A DNA stretch of 18,947 nt from an uncultured Eubacterium sp. (GCA_948468465.1 CAOKJJ010000092.1:1-18947), one strand, 5' to 3'. Positions 1 through 7,927 are shown, counted from the first letter of the stretch. The notes: generated from the letters alone by a model not told the origin. A program made the numbers and translations.

Positions 1-41
1 TTAAAAATACGTTTGCAGCTTTTACATGTCCTTACATCCAT
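1..41 (-). CDS. yvyF: YvyF-type flagellar operon protein, N-terminal end only (runs off window)
   Basis: An ATG at 41-39 preceded by AAGGGGG (6 nt spacing) opens a frame reading MDVRTCKSCKRIF before the window ends. The CxxC pair near the N-terminus followed by RIF fits the zinc-ribbon start of the YvyF (TIGR03826) family. In Bacillus and Clostridia this family follows comFC and precedes flgM/flgK. Only 13 codons are visible, so the call rests on motif plus position directly downstream of comFC. The function of YvyF is not well established; it is linked to flagellar regulation by location. Confidence 0.6.
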   Translation of the reverse strand, partial: MDVRTCKSCKRIF

Positions 42-89
42 AATATGCCCCCTTTTGCTTCTATATCGAAGCTGCATGCTTCTTTTAAT

Positions 90-791
90 TTATTTTATAT
101 GTGAACACTGCTGTCCCCGCCCAATGCTGATGCACAAATAGTATACCTCTTCGATGCCCGTCTGCTTTAGCGCCAGCGCAGCAGCGTCTATTGTACTGCC
201 TGTTGTATAGATATCATCAATCAACAGGATTCTTCTTAAGTTTACTACATTTTTGCTCATTTTGAAAGCATTTTTAAGATTATTTTTTCTTTCCTGTACA
301 GAAAGCTCTTTTTGCGGGATTGTATTGCGTACACGGACAAGCATTTTGTTCTGATATGGCAGTCCGCACAGTTCGCTGAATCTTGCGCCAAATAAATCAG
401 CCTGGTTATATCCTCTTGTGCGGAGCCTTTTTTGGGAAAGAGGAATTGGCATAACGGCGTCGACAGCTAAACGGCGAACCCAGTCTCCATGGCAGCGTGC
501 GGCTTCTGACGCCATAAACTCTGTATAGTCTCTGCGATTGCCGTATTTATAACGATATAATATGCCGCGTATCGGCCCTTCATACAAAAATAACGCACGG
601 CCCTGTTTAAATTCATGTTTTTTTCCTGCACAGTCCGAACAATATTCCTGCCGTGCATCGGATATCGGTTTGCCGCAGCGAAAACATCTTGGTTCTGCCG
701 CATAATGCAGCTTTTTCAAACATTCCGGACAAATCAGCGTATCGTGTAAAATGCGGTTGCAGACTGGGCAGCGGTTTGGATAAAGCAGCAC
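90..791 (-). CDS. comFC: ComF family phosphoribosyltransferase-like protein (ComFC)
   Basis: The 233-residue protein has an N-terminal zinc-ribbon region with four CxxC pairs (C8/C11, C21/C24, C36/C39, C51/C54). A C-terminal phosphoribosyltransferase fold carries the PRPP-binding loop ILLIDDIYTTGST near residues 188-200. ComFC homologues are needed for DNA uptake in B. subtilis; the biochemical reaction is not settled. It sits between recD2 and yvyF, the usual order in motile Firmicutes. The start is doubtful. GTG at 791 has no ribosome binding site, yet the same frame is open upstream and encodes a plausible ComFC lead-in (KLLKALKDRFQKAL). A good AAAGGAGAG lies at about 908-916 beside an ATG (907-905) in another frame, which suggests a one-base frameshift at 886-890. 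Confidence 0.9.
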   Translation of the reverse strand: MLLYPNRCPVCNRILHDTLICPECLKKLHYAAEPRCFRCGKPISDARQEYCSDCAGKKHEFKQGRALFLYEGPIRGILYRYKYGNRRDYTEFMASEAARCHGDWVRRLAVDAVMPIPLSQKRLRTRGYNQADLFGARFSELCGLPYQNKMLVRVRNTIPQKELSVQERKNNLKNAFKMSKNVVNLRRILLIDDIYTTGSTIDAAALALKQTGIEEVYYLCISIGRGQQCSHIK

Positions 792-1036
792 AAGCGCTTT
801 TTGAAATCTGTCTTTTAGGGCTTTTAGCAGTTTACTTTTTCGTGTAGGTTCGTTCTTATCATTTCTGTTTAAATATGAATCCGTGTTTTTCGTGCAGATT
901 TTCGCATCTCTCCTTTCTATGAGTAAAATGCGTATGTTGCCCCAGTCCGCTCAGAGGAGGTTTCGGTCGCCAAAACTATTCCGCCAGGTGCAGAGTCGTT
1001 CGGAAATCCAATTAAGTAATGATATTGTGAAGGAAT

Positions 1037-3238
1037 CTACAGCTCCAGAATGCGGTCTTTTAATCCGCTGTACCGTTTTTGTTCGTTCATGTTTTCTGCC
1101 ATATATGCAAATGTACGCTCATCTCCGACTAATGTGACGCATTTTTTTGCTCTTGTGACTGCGGTGTACAGCAGATTTCGGTTCATCAGCATTTTCGGGC
1201 CGTTGAGCAGAGGGATGACAACCGCGGGATATTCGCTGCCCTGAGATTTGTGTATCGTAACCGCATAGGCAAGTTCCAGCTCTTCCATCATTTTGAATGG
1301 ATATTCCACAATGCGTCCTTCGTCGAACTCTATGGTCATCAGTTCTGTAATCTCCCGTATGCTTCGGATCACTCCCATATCTCCGTTAAAAATTCCCATC
1401 CCGCGTTCAATCGCTATCCTGTAGCGGTTTTTGATCTCCCATTCGATTTGATAATTATTTTTGATCTGCATCACCTTATCGCCTTCGCGGAAGATCATTT
1501 CGCCGCGTACTTTTTCTGCTTTTTTCGGTGACGGAGGATTCAGGTACTGCTGCAGGACCGTATTGAGACGGTCGACTCCCAGCAGTCCTTTTCGCATCGG
1601 TGTCAGCACCTGGATATCATACATCTGCGCGTCTACATATTTCGGCATTTTCTGTACAACGAGCTGAAGTACGACATTGATAATCTTATCGGCGTCATAG
1701 CGCTTTAAAAAGAAGAAATCACGGCTTTTGTTATCTAATATGACTGGTTCTCCGCGATTTATTTTATGCGCGTTGACGATAATGTCACTTTGGCTGGCCT
1801 GACGGAAGATTTTTGTCAGCCGCACCACCTTGTATACTCCTGCATCAATCATGTCCCTTAGTACGCTTCCTGGTCCGACACTCGGAAGCTGGTTCGTATC
1901 GCCGACAAGGACAAGTCTGGTGGATGGTGCGATCGCTTTTAACAGCGAGTACATTAAGGTAATATCGACCATGGACATCTCGTCTATAATGACCGCGTCT
2001 GTTTCCAATGGATTGGATTCATTGCGTTCAAATCCCGCATTCCCTTCGATTCCTCCGTTTAGCTCCAGCATGCGGTGGATCGTGCGTGCCTCATATCCGG
2101 TCGTTTCACTCATGCGCTTTGCCGCGCGGCCTGTCGGGGCTGCCAGCATAAAATCCAGCCCTTCCATTTCATACAGGCGGATAATGGAATTAATCGTCGT
2201 CGTCTTTCCGGTTCCGGGCCCTCCGGTAATGATCAAAAGCCCGTTTGCTGCCGCTTCACAGACCGCCTCTCGCTGAAGGTCGTCCAATACGACATTCGTC
2301 TGCTTTTCAATCGCAGTGATTTTTGCATCCGGATTTGTATGCGCTGCCTGATGGCTTACATTGAGCTGGTTTAACAAAACAGCTGTATTATGTTCCATAT
2401 TATAATACGAAGCCGCGTAAATTTGCAGCTCATCCGCATGTTCTTTGATGACAATTTTGCGGATCACTGCCAGATCCATATACTGCTTTTCAATCAGCTG
2501 CGCTTCTACGCCGAGCATTTCGGATACTTTTTCAGTCAGGTTTTCCTTCGGAAGATAGGTATGCCCTTCCCCGCCCGCCTGCTGCAGTGTATACAAAATG
2601 CCGCTTCGAATGCGAAAATCAGAGTCCGCCCGGATTCCGGCACGGCTTGCAATCTCATCCGCAATCCGAAATCCGACACCTTGGATATCGTCTGCCAGAC
2701 GGTATGGATTTTCCCGGATAATCGAATAAATTTGCGGTCCGTATGCCTGATAGACTTTCACTGCCAGCGCCAGAGAAATTCCATACTGCTGCAAAAATAT
2801 CATCGCCTGACGCTGTTCTTTCTTTTCTTCTACCTGTTCTGCGATTTCCTGTGCCTTGCGCGCACTGATCCCGCGTATTTCGGCCAGCCGTTCCGGTTCT
2901 TCCTCAATAATCCGAAATGTTTCCCTGCCAAACTTTTTGACAATCCGCGCCGCAAGGGCAGCCCCTACTCCTTTGATCGCGCCGGAGCCCAGATACCGTT
3001 CCATTCCAAATTCGTCTTCCGGCTCTTTTTCTTCATACGATTCTACTTTAAACTGCCTGCCATAGGATGGATGTTCTATATAACTGCCTGTAAACGCCAC
3101 ATTCATCCCTTCTGCGACACCCCGCAGCGACCCTACGCAGGTCAGCTCTCCTTCTTCTGTCTCAAGCGCCAGCACACAATAACCGTTTTCCTCGTTTTGA
3201 AATATAAAATTGTCTATATATCCAGTCACCTTTTCCAA
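1037..3238 (-). CDS. recD2: RecD2-type ATP-dependent DNA helicase (SF1B)
   Basis: About 733 residues from the preferred TTG start. RecD2 is a 5'-3' helicase that acts in DNA repair without RecBC. The N-terminal OB-like and helix-hairpin-helix region (GSGAIKGVGAALAARIVKKF and repeats) precedes the helicase core. Visible motifs are Walker A GGPGTGKT (about 339-346), motif II DEMSMVD (about 418-424), motif III LVGDTNQLPSVG, HKSQGSEYP (about 662-670) and motif VI YTAVTRAKK. The ATG at 3298 would put 20 extra residues inside the terminator of the upstream operon and has only an AGG abutting it. TTG at 3238-3236 has AGGAGA with 7 nt spacing and gives the family-typical start (M)EKVTGYIDNFIF. After the TAG stop the frame stays open for 39 more codons. 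Confidence 0.95.
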   Translation of the reverse strand: MEKVTGYIDNFIFQNEENGYCVLALETEEGELTCVGSLRGVAEGMNVAFTGSYIEHPSYGRQFKVESYEEKEPEDEFGMERYLGSGAIKGVGAALAARIVKKFGRETFRIIEEEPERLAEIRGISARKAQEIAEQVEEKKEQRQAMIFLQQYGISLALAVKVYQAYGPQIYSIIRENPYRLADDIQGVGFRIADEIASRAGIRADSDFRIRSGILYTLQQAGGEGHTYLPKENLTEKVSEMLGVEAQLIEKQYMDLAVIRKIVIKEHADELQIYAASYYNMEHNTAVLLNQLNVSHQAAHTNPDAKITAIEKQTNVVLDDLQREAVCEAAANGLLIITGGPGTGKTTTINSIIRLYEMEGLDFMLAAPTGRAAKRMSETTGYEARTIHRMLELNGGIEGNAGFERNESNPLETDAVIIDEMSMVDITLMYSLLKAIAPSTRLVLVGDTNQLPSVGPGSVLRDMIDAGVYKVVRLTKIFRQASQSDIIVNAHKINRGEPVILDNKSRDFFFLKRYDADKIINVVLQLVVQKMPKYVDAQMYDIQVLTPMRKGLLGVDRLNTVLQQYLNPPSPKKAEKVRGEMIFREGDKVMQIKNNYQIEWEIKNRYRIAIERGMGIFNGDMGVIRSIREITELMTIEFDEGRIVEYPFKMMEELELAYAVTIHKSQGSEYPAVVIPLLNGPKMLMNRNLLYTAVTRAKKCVTLVGDERTFAYMAENMNEQKRYSGLKDRILEL

Positions 3239-3261
3239 AACCGTATCTCCTGTCAGACATG

Positions 3262-3305
3262 AAAAATGCAGGATGTACTTTTTTCCATTCAGCAACATCC
3301 TGCAT
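3262..3305 (-). terminator. Rho-independent terminator of the mbl-flagellar operon
   Basis: A perfect 11-bp stem (3295-3305 pairing with 3266-3276, ATGCAGGATGT/ACATCCTGCAT) with an 18-nt loop is followed on the minus strand by TTTT. It lies 65 nt after the stop of the rod-binding protein gene and just upstream of the RecD2 start, so it separates the two transcription units. The loop is longer than usual. Confidence 0.7.
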
Positions 3306-3369
3306 CTGTTTTATGATACACAGCCATATTGCTGCCGTTCACACCTAAGGCGCTCACAAGCAGCCATTA

Positions 3370-3723
3370 TTACTCTGTAATGCCATAATTACGCTTCATC
3401 TGCTCATACAGCTGCTGAGCCAGCGGTCCGCCGGACTGCTCTGTCGTCTGAGCCGCAACCGTTTGTATCACATCATCTTTAAAATAATCTACAAGTGATG
3501 ACAGCGAAGAATCTCCGTTTTCATCCTTCCCGATCGTTTTAAACATTTCCTTATATACCTGCTCCATAAAGTAAGATTCAAATTCACGGCAGACTTCTTT
3601 TAATTCGTCCGCAGACGCAGAACTGTCCACACCATCCAGCTTACCTGTCAGATTCGAACCGGAAGCCGCGCTTATCATAGAAGGATCCACATAGGAATTC
3701 AAACTGTCAATTGCCATACTCAT
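3370..3723 (-). CDS. Flagellar rod-binding protein (FlgJ N-terminal domain type)
   Basis: 117 residues. The middle reads ELKEVCREFESYFMEQVYKE, the core pattern of the rod-binding domain of FlgJ, which helps assemble the rod through the cell envelope. There is no muramidase domain, as is common in Firmicutes and other bacteria where the peptidoglycan hydrolase is separate. Start ATG at 3723 has AGGAGG with 8 nt spacing; this site overlaps the stop codon of flhP, only 12 nt upstream, so the two genes are likely translated from one message. It is the last gene before the operon terminator. Confidence 0.82.
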   Translation of the reverse strand: MSMAIDSLNSYVDPSMISAASGSNLTGKLDGVDSSASADELKEVCREFESYFMEQVYKEMFKTIGKDENGDSSLSSLVDYFKDDVIQTVAAQTTEQSGGPLAQQLYEQMKRNYGITE

Positions 3724-3735
3724 ACCTGCAGCCTC

Positions 3736-4551
3736 CTATCGTTTCAGATTATTTGCCTGCTCCAACATCGTATCCGAGGTTGTAATGGCACGGGAATTTA
3801 ACTCATATGCCCTTTGTGCAACGATCATATTTACCATTTCATCCGCGACCTGCACGTTCGACCCTTCCAAAAATCCCTGGTGGACCGTACTTCTTCTTAA
3901 GCCAGGCGTTGTTGCTTCGTTCATAGGCGCTCCGGAAGCCGCCGTTTCCACATAGTATGTACCGGCAATCTTCTCAAGTCCGGCGTCATTGTTAAACTGG
4001 AACAAGCCTATCGTCTGGTTCAGCGGAACGTAAGCATTTTGTACATCCATATAGCCAATCACACCGTCCGAAGAAACTGTCACACGGCTTGCATCCACTT
4101 CATCCGGAAGGATAATTTCATTTCCGTTTGTATCCATCACCTGATAGCCTTCGGAGGTACATAAGGTCAGTCCATTCGCTCCCTGGCTCCAGTAAAAATC
4201 ACCGTTTCTTGTGTAATATACCTGATTATCCAATCCGTTTACCGCAAACAGGCCATCTCCGTTAAGCGCCAGCGCACTGTTGCTTTCCACATCCTGCAGC
4301 TGTCCGTCACTGAAATGGGAGGTGACTGACGCCAGTCTTGTTCCCAGGCCAACCTGTGCGGAAATCGGCTTTTGCGCCCCATTTGCAGACGTTGTCTCTG
4401 TCTGAATCGTTTGATATAACAAAGACTTAAATTCCGGTTTTTCCGTTTTGTATCCAACTGTATTTACGTTCGCAAGATTGTGGGATATTGCATCCACATT
4501 CGCCTGCTGCGCACGCATGCCAGACGCCGCGCTCCATAATGCTCTCATCAT
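3736..4551 (-). CDS. flhP: Flagellar hook-basal body protein, FlgG/FlhP-like
   Basis: 271 residues from ATG 4551 (AGGAGA with 10 nt spacing), giving the family-typical start MMRALWSAASGM; the longer frame from 4608 has no such site. The N-terminal rod domain contains the signature NLANVNTVGYK. The C-terminal domain contains SNVQVADEMVNMIVAQRAYELNSR, the coiled helix that packs the axial rod. Proteins of this family form the distal rod or hook base and are exported by the flagellar type III apparatus. The gene follows flhO, as in B. subtilis mbl-flhO-flhP. The 135-nt gap to flhO is the longest inside this cluster. Confidence 0.9.
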   Translation of the reverse strand: MMRALWSAASGMRAQQANVDAISHNLANVNTVGYKTEKPEFKSLLYQTIQTETTSANGAQKPISAQVGLGTRLASVTSHFSDGQLQDVESNSALALNGDGLFAVNGLDNQVYYTRNGDFYWSQGANGLTLCTSEGYQVMDTNGNEIILPDEVDASRVTVSSDGVIGYMDVQNAYVPLNQTIGLFQFNNDAGLEKIAGTYYVETAASGAPMNEATTPGLRRSTVHQGFLEGSNVQVADEMVNMIVAQRAYELNSRAITTSDTMLEQANNLKR

Positions 4552-4617
4552 AATTACTGTTTCTCCTTCCACGGCACTCCATGCCCTGCTTTGCCTTCCG
4601 TGGTCCATTATAAAATA

Positions 4618-4646
4618 ATATCATAAATATATTATCGACACGTCAA
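4618..4646 (-). promoter_or_regulatory. Possible internal promoter ahead of flhP
   Basis: In the gap between flhO and flhP there is a TTGACG box (4641-4646). It is followed at 17 nt by TGATAT (4618-4623), or at 15 nt by the better hexamer TATGAT. Neither has ideal spacing and sequence together, so this is weak. The downstream leader also contains a CCACGG/CCGTGG inverted pair. Confidence 0.25.
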
Positions 4647-4686
4647 ACCTTTTTCGTAACCGGCTATTTACATATATTATCATTTA

Positions 4687-5493
4687 TTATTGTGTTTTGC
4701 CAACCTGGTTCACTGCCTTTTCCAGCATCGAATCAAATGTCTGGATCATTTTCTGGTTGGATTCATAAGCTCTTGCTATAGTAATCATCGTAACCATCTC
4801 ATCTACTACCTTAACATTCGATGCCTCAATATTCCCCTGTTCAATCGTGCCCTGTGCTGCAATCACCTGGCCGCCGTCCACAAGGTCATACATATTCTCT
4901 CCATATTTAGACAAGAAATTATAGTCTTCAAAATCCGCCAAGCCGATCTGTCCGACCAGCTGATCATTTTGATAGATAAATCCCGCTTTATCAATCGTAA
5001 AATCCAGATTCGGGTCTAGCTGAATGTAATTATTTGCAGCAGGATCGCCATTCAGCGCACCATTTTGATTCAGCACATAATCACCGTCTTTTGTACGCAG
5101 AAATCCGTCCGTACTAATCGTAAACGCGCCGTCTCTTGTATACTTCACAGAAGTATTTCCCGCTTTATCGGTAAAGGAAATGGCAAAAAAACCATTGCCG
5201 TCTATCGCACAGTCATATTTATTATCTGTCACTTTAAAATTTCCCTGTGTATAATTTGTGTAAGTCTCTCCGATCTTTACACCCATATTCACATCGCCAA
5301 GCGCTCTCGCACGCCAGGTCGGCACGGAAGAATCTTTGATGCGCAGCGCAAGCTTGGACTCAAACGACTCTGCGGTCGCACCTTCCTTTTTATATCCGTT
5401 CGTATCTGCATTTGCCAGATTGTTTGTAATGACATCCATACGGTTCATTTCATTGAGCATACCTGACCATGCTGTATATAAGCCTTTTAACAT
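4687..5493 (-). CDS. flhO: Flagellar hook-basal body protein, FlgF/FlhO-like
   Basis: 268 residues from ATG 5493 (MLKGLYTAWSGM), preceded by AGGAAAGGA about 8 nt upstream; the frame also contains an upstream ATG at 5514 that would place this site inside the coding region. The N-terminal rod motif NNLANADTNGYKKE and the C-terminal EASNVKVVDEMVTMITIARA are typical of the flagellar basal-body rod and hook family. It shares its architecture with the neighbouring flhP product but differs widely in sequence, as FlhO and FlhP do in B. subtilis. It is probably a proximal rod component exported by the flagellar type III system. Confidence 0.9.
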   Translation of the reverse strand: MLKGLYTAWSGMLNEMNRMDVITNNLANADTNGYKKEGATAESFESKLALRIKDSSVPTWRARALGDVNMGVKIGETYTNYTQGNFKVTDNKYDCAIDGNGFFAISFTDKAGNTSVKYTRDGAFTISTDGFLRTKDGDYVLNQNGALNGDPAANNYIQLDPNLDFTIDKAGFIYQNDQLVGQIGLADFEDYNFLSKYGENMYDLVDGGQVIAAQGTIEQGNIEASNVKVVDEMVTMITIARAYESNQKMIQTFDSMLEKAVNQVGKTQ

Positions 5494-5515
5494 GTGCTTG
5501 TTTCCTTTCCTCATC

Positions 5516-5557
5516 TTAGCGTCTTTATTTTAACGTCTTTATACTTAACGTAATTTA
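5516..5557. repeat. Three imperfect 13-base tandem repeats between mbl and flhO
   Basis: TTAGCGTCTTTAT (5516-5528), TTAACGTCTTTAT (5530-5542) and TTAACGTAATTTA (5545-5557) recur with a 14-15 base period. They fill the whole gap between the mbl stop codon, which the third copy overlaps, and the flhO leader. Function unknown; possibly simple replication slippage. Confidence 0.5.
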
Positions 5558-6550
5558 GTCATCATCGCGTTTTCCGGCCAGAAATTCCACAAATTTTCCG
5601 GTTCCTACCGCAACGCATGTCATAGGTTCTTCGGCAGTCATTGTATTAATCCCTGTCTTTTCCTCGATCAGCTCTTCCAGGCCGCGCAGCAGCGCTCCGC
5701 CGCCTGTCAGTACAATCCCGCGGTCCGCCACATCCGCGGCCAGCTCCGGCGGGGTTTTCTCCAATACGCTGTGAACCGCCTCCACAATCTGCAAGGTCGC
5801 TTCGCGCAGCGCTTCTTCCGTCTCTTCTGAGGACACGGTAACCGTCTTCGGCAGTCCGGTCACAAGATTCCGGCCGCGCACATCTATCGTTTCCGGCTGT
5901 GCCAGCGGATAACAGGTGCCGATCTTGATTTTAATATCCTCAGCTGTACGTTCTCCGATTAAAAGATTGTGTTTTTTTCTCATATATCGCACGATCGCTT
6001 CGTCAAAGTCATCGCCTGCAATCTTGATCGAAGTGCTGACTACGGAACCTCCGAGTGAAATTACAGCTATATCAGCCGTACCGCCTCCGATATCCACAAT
6101 CATATTCCCACACGGCCTTGAAATATCAATGCCCGCGCCAATCGCTGCCGCTATTGGTTCTTCTATAATCATAACCTCTCTGGCCCCCGCCTGATAGGTT
6201 GCATCTTCTACCGCCTTTTTTTCCACCTCGGTAACTCCGCTCGGCACACAGACACTGATGCGCGGTTTACGAAAGCTCTTTTTGCCAAGCGCCTTCTGAA
6301 TGAAATACTTGATCATTTTTTCTGTCACTGTATAATCAGAAATGACACCCTGGCGCAGCGGACGCACCGCTACAATATTGCCCGGCGTACGTCCAAGCAT
6401 CAATCTTGCTTCTTCGCCAATCGCCTTGATTTTATTTGTATCTCTGTCAAACGCCACTACTGAAGGCTCTTTTAACACAACGCCTTTTCCTTTAATATAA
6501 ACCAGAATACTGGCTGTTCCTAAATCAATTCCAATATCTGCTCCCATCAT
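5555..6550 (-). CDS. mbl: MreB/Mbl family rod-shape actin homologue
   Basis: 331 residues from ATG 6550 (MMGADIGIDLGTASILVY), with AAGGGG 10 nt upstream; the extra 16 codons from 6598 are rich in Arg/Lys and look untranslated. The actin fold is clear: phosphate-1 loop DIGIDLGTAS, phosphate-2 loop DIGGGTADIAVIS, adenosine motif LTGGGALLRGLEEL, and the family stretches EEPIAAAIGAG and ERTAEDIKIKIG. MreB-type filaments guide peptidoglycan synthesis at the inner membrane in rod-shaped cells. Placement directly before flhO-flhP matches B. subtilis mbl rather than the mreBCD cluster, hence the symbol; sequence alone does not separate Mbl from MreB. Confidence 0.9.
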   Translation of the reverse strand: MMGADIGIDLGTASILVYIKGKGVVLKEPSVVAFDRDTNKIKAIGEEARLMLGRTPGNIVAVRPLRQGVISDYTVTEKMIKYFIQKALGKKSFRKPRISVCVPSGVTEVEKKAVEDATYQAGAREVMIIEEPIAAAIGAGIDISRPCGNMIVDIGGGTADIAVISLGGSVVSTSIKIAGDDFDEAIVRYMRKKHNLLIGERTAEDIKIKIGTCYPLAQPETIDVRGRNLVTGLPKTVTVSSEETEEALREATLQIVEAVHSVLEKTPPELAADVADRGIVLTGGGALLRGLEELIEEKTGINTMTAEEPMTCVAVGTGKFVEFLAGKRDDD

Positions 6551-6720
6551 GTACAGATATCCCCTTTCATCTCTTCTTTTTCCTGCACGCCGAAACAAGC
6601 ATTTAAGACCCGTCCCATATGCATTTTCCTATACTGTATGATTATTTAAAAACTACTGGCCCATCCTGTCCGGCTGTAACCTGCGGATGTACTATCCTCT
6701 ATTTTGCCATATTAATTCCT

Positions 6721-6726
6721 ATTATA
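6721..6726 (-). promoter_or_regulatory. Candidate -10 box for the mbl-flagellar operon
   Basis: A perfect TATAAT on the minus strand lies in a very AT-rich stretch about 170 nt upstream of the mbl start. The -35 region at 17-18 nt spacing (TAGGAA/CTAGGA) matches poorly, so the promoter is only tentative. Confidence 0.35.
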
Positions 6727-6911
6727 TACAATAAATTCCATTTTTCCTAGTACTTTTTTATTTTTCACATTTTCTTAAATATTCTGCGAAATTTCACACT
6801 GTTTTTGTGCAATTTTATCCAAATGTCTTATTATAAGGAATATAATCACATTTTGTACATGACTGCTTTTATTATAGATAATATATGGAAAAAAATCAAT
6901 GGAGGATTTAG

Positions 6912-7088
6912 GAAATTGGGAAATTTATCAATTCCCTGTCCGGGGATACCCTGGGAATTTCTACTGGCAGCATCTATAATTTCTGTATATTCCAGCTGCT
7001 GCGTAACAGGGAAGAAGTTCAGTATTCGGTAAGAAACGGAAAAATACTGAATATGGACAACTCCGGTTCCCATGATCATGTACGGTAA
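6912..7088 (+). pseudogene. Probable IS66-type transposase remnant
   Basis: A 58-codon open frame begins after an in-frame stop with no start codon and ends in TAA. It reads FINSLSGDTLGISTGSIYNF, then about 25 residues later KILNMDNSGSH. The spacing and pattern (LSG..LxISTGxI followed by LxxD) recall the segment of IS66-family transposases leading into the first catalytic Asp. This comes from memory of the family, not a search. Nothing else of the element is recognisable in 6599-7228, which otherwise holds AT-rich sequence, the mbl promoter region and short hairpins (for example 7018-7026 with 7043-7051). Confidence 0.45.
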
Positions 7089-7150
7089 AGAAGCAAGTTT
7101 GCATACGTTATGTTAAAAAAATGAAAATGGAAAGGGATAGAAATCTACGC

Positions 7151-7200
7151 AAATGCCGCTGCATGGACAAAGCCCAAAGCAACGGCATTTCATTATCTTT
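7151..7200 (-). repeat. Inverted repeat downstream of the XRE regulator gene
   Basis: AAATGCCG (7151-7158) and CGGCATTT (7193-7200) form an 8-bp stem with a 34-nt loop about 30 nt after the regulator stop codon. It could end transcription, but there is no T run directly after the stem. Confidence 0.3.
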
Positions 7201-7228
7201 GCTTCAGCGTTTTCAAACACGCTCGCTT

Positions 7229-7738
7229 TTATTCTTTCTTCCGTATCAGGAAAATGCCAATGATCGCACCAATAAGGATCACCGGTGCTGTTCTGACAAA
7301 CAGCCATTCAAATGAGTGAAATGCCACTCCGAGAACGGCAGTTTCCGGATCACTGTAATCCCAACTCAGGTAAGAACTTTCCAATGTCCATAAGACTGCA
7401 AAAATTGCTGCGATGGCTAAGCATAACGAGATAAGAAGCCCATGCAGAATTCTTTTCCTTGTGGTTTTTCTCTGTGCCAGCTGCAAGTTTATCACCTCCA
7501 GTTTTGCGGAAATTGCCTTTAAGTCATCAGCTTGTGACTCCATGACATTTTCTCCAAGCAGCGTGCTCACGGGTGTTTCAAGCGCCTCCGATATGGAGAT
7601 CAGCATATCAGAATCAGGAACCGACAATCCCTGCTCCCATTTAGAGACAGTTTGCCGTACCACGTTCAGCTTGACGGCAAGTTCCTGCTGTGAAAGCCCT
7701 TTTGATTTTCTGATTGTTTTCATATTTTCATTGAGCAT
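7229..7738 (-). CDS. XRE-family regulator with C-terminal membrane segments
   Basis: 169 residues. Residues 6-60 form a Cro/CI-type helix-turn-helix (IRKSKGLSQQELAVKLNVVR then QTVSKWEQG). Residues 65-95 form a charged linker. Two hydrophobic segments (about 98-119 and 150-165) precede a final RKK tail. It is therefore likely a membrane-anchored DNA-binding protein, a layout common in Clostridia with mostly unknown targets. ATG 7738 has AAAGGAGG with about 10 nt spacing. It is divergent from the ATPase/nuclease gene at 8014 and could regulate it through the shared 275-nt region; that is inference only. Confidence 0.85.
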   Translation of the reverse strand: MLNENMKTIRKSKGLSQQELAVKLNVVRQTVSKWEQGLSVPDSDMLISISEALETPVSTLLGENVMESQADDLKAISAKLEVINLQLAQRKTTRKRILHGLLISLCLAIAAIFAVLWTLESSYLSWDYSDPETAVLGVAFHSFEWLFVRTAPVILIGAIIGIFLIRKKE

Positions 7739-7793
7739 CAGGGGGGAACCTCCTTTCTTTCAGTTGTTGCCATTATTATAGGCAAAACCGCCC

Positions 7794-7859
7794 GTTGCCG
7801 CAAGCAACGCAAATTAACATTGCGCAACGTAACAGTTCAGATAACCCTTGAACTGTTAC
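7794..7859 (+). repeat. Palindromic repeat, copy A (5' side of the ATPase/nuclease gene)
   Basis: GTAACAGTTCA (7829-7839) and TGAACTGTTAC (7849-7859) form a perfect 11-bp stem with a 9-nt loop. It is preceded by GCCGCAAG (7797-7804), which sits in a smaller GTTGC/GCAAC hairpin. The core GTAACAGTTCAGATA and the GCCGCAAG block recur in the same order and orientation at 9777-9816. This looks like a dispersed intergenic repeat. Confidence 0.7.
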
Positions 7860-7898
7860 AAATAACCATGTGATTCTGTTCAAGTGCCAATATGGATG

Positions 7899-7927
7899 TT
7901 GAATTTTTGAAACAGAGGGAATATAAT
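7899..7927 (+). promoter_or_regulatory. Promoter of the ATPase/nuclease gene
   Basis: TTGAAT (7899-7904) and TATAAT (7922-7927) are separated by exactly 17 nt, close to the sigma-A consensus. Transcription would start near 7934, leaving a leader of about 80 nt before the ATG at 8014. Confidence 0.7.

Noticed and set aside
792..1036. Possible riboswitch in the recD2-comFC gap, including hairpin GTTTCGG/CCAAAAC at 960-976
   Set aside because: I compared it from memory with cyclic di-GMP, fluoride, tetrahydrofolate and guanidine riboswitch consensus features and found none of their conserved cores.
2390..3262. Long plus-strand open frame (290 codons) opposite recD2
   Set aside because: It is fully antisense to a clear helicase gene, has biased composition (Phe, Arg, Cys, His-rich) and no recognisable domain.
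6805..7079. Overlapping open frames of 75 codons (plus) and 77 codons (minus)
   Set aside because: Neither has a ribosome binding site or family features. The third frame in the same place, without a start codon, carries the transposase-like pattern.
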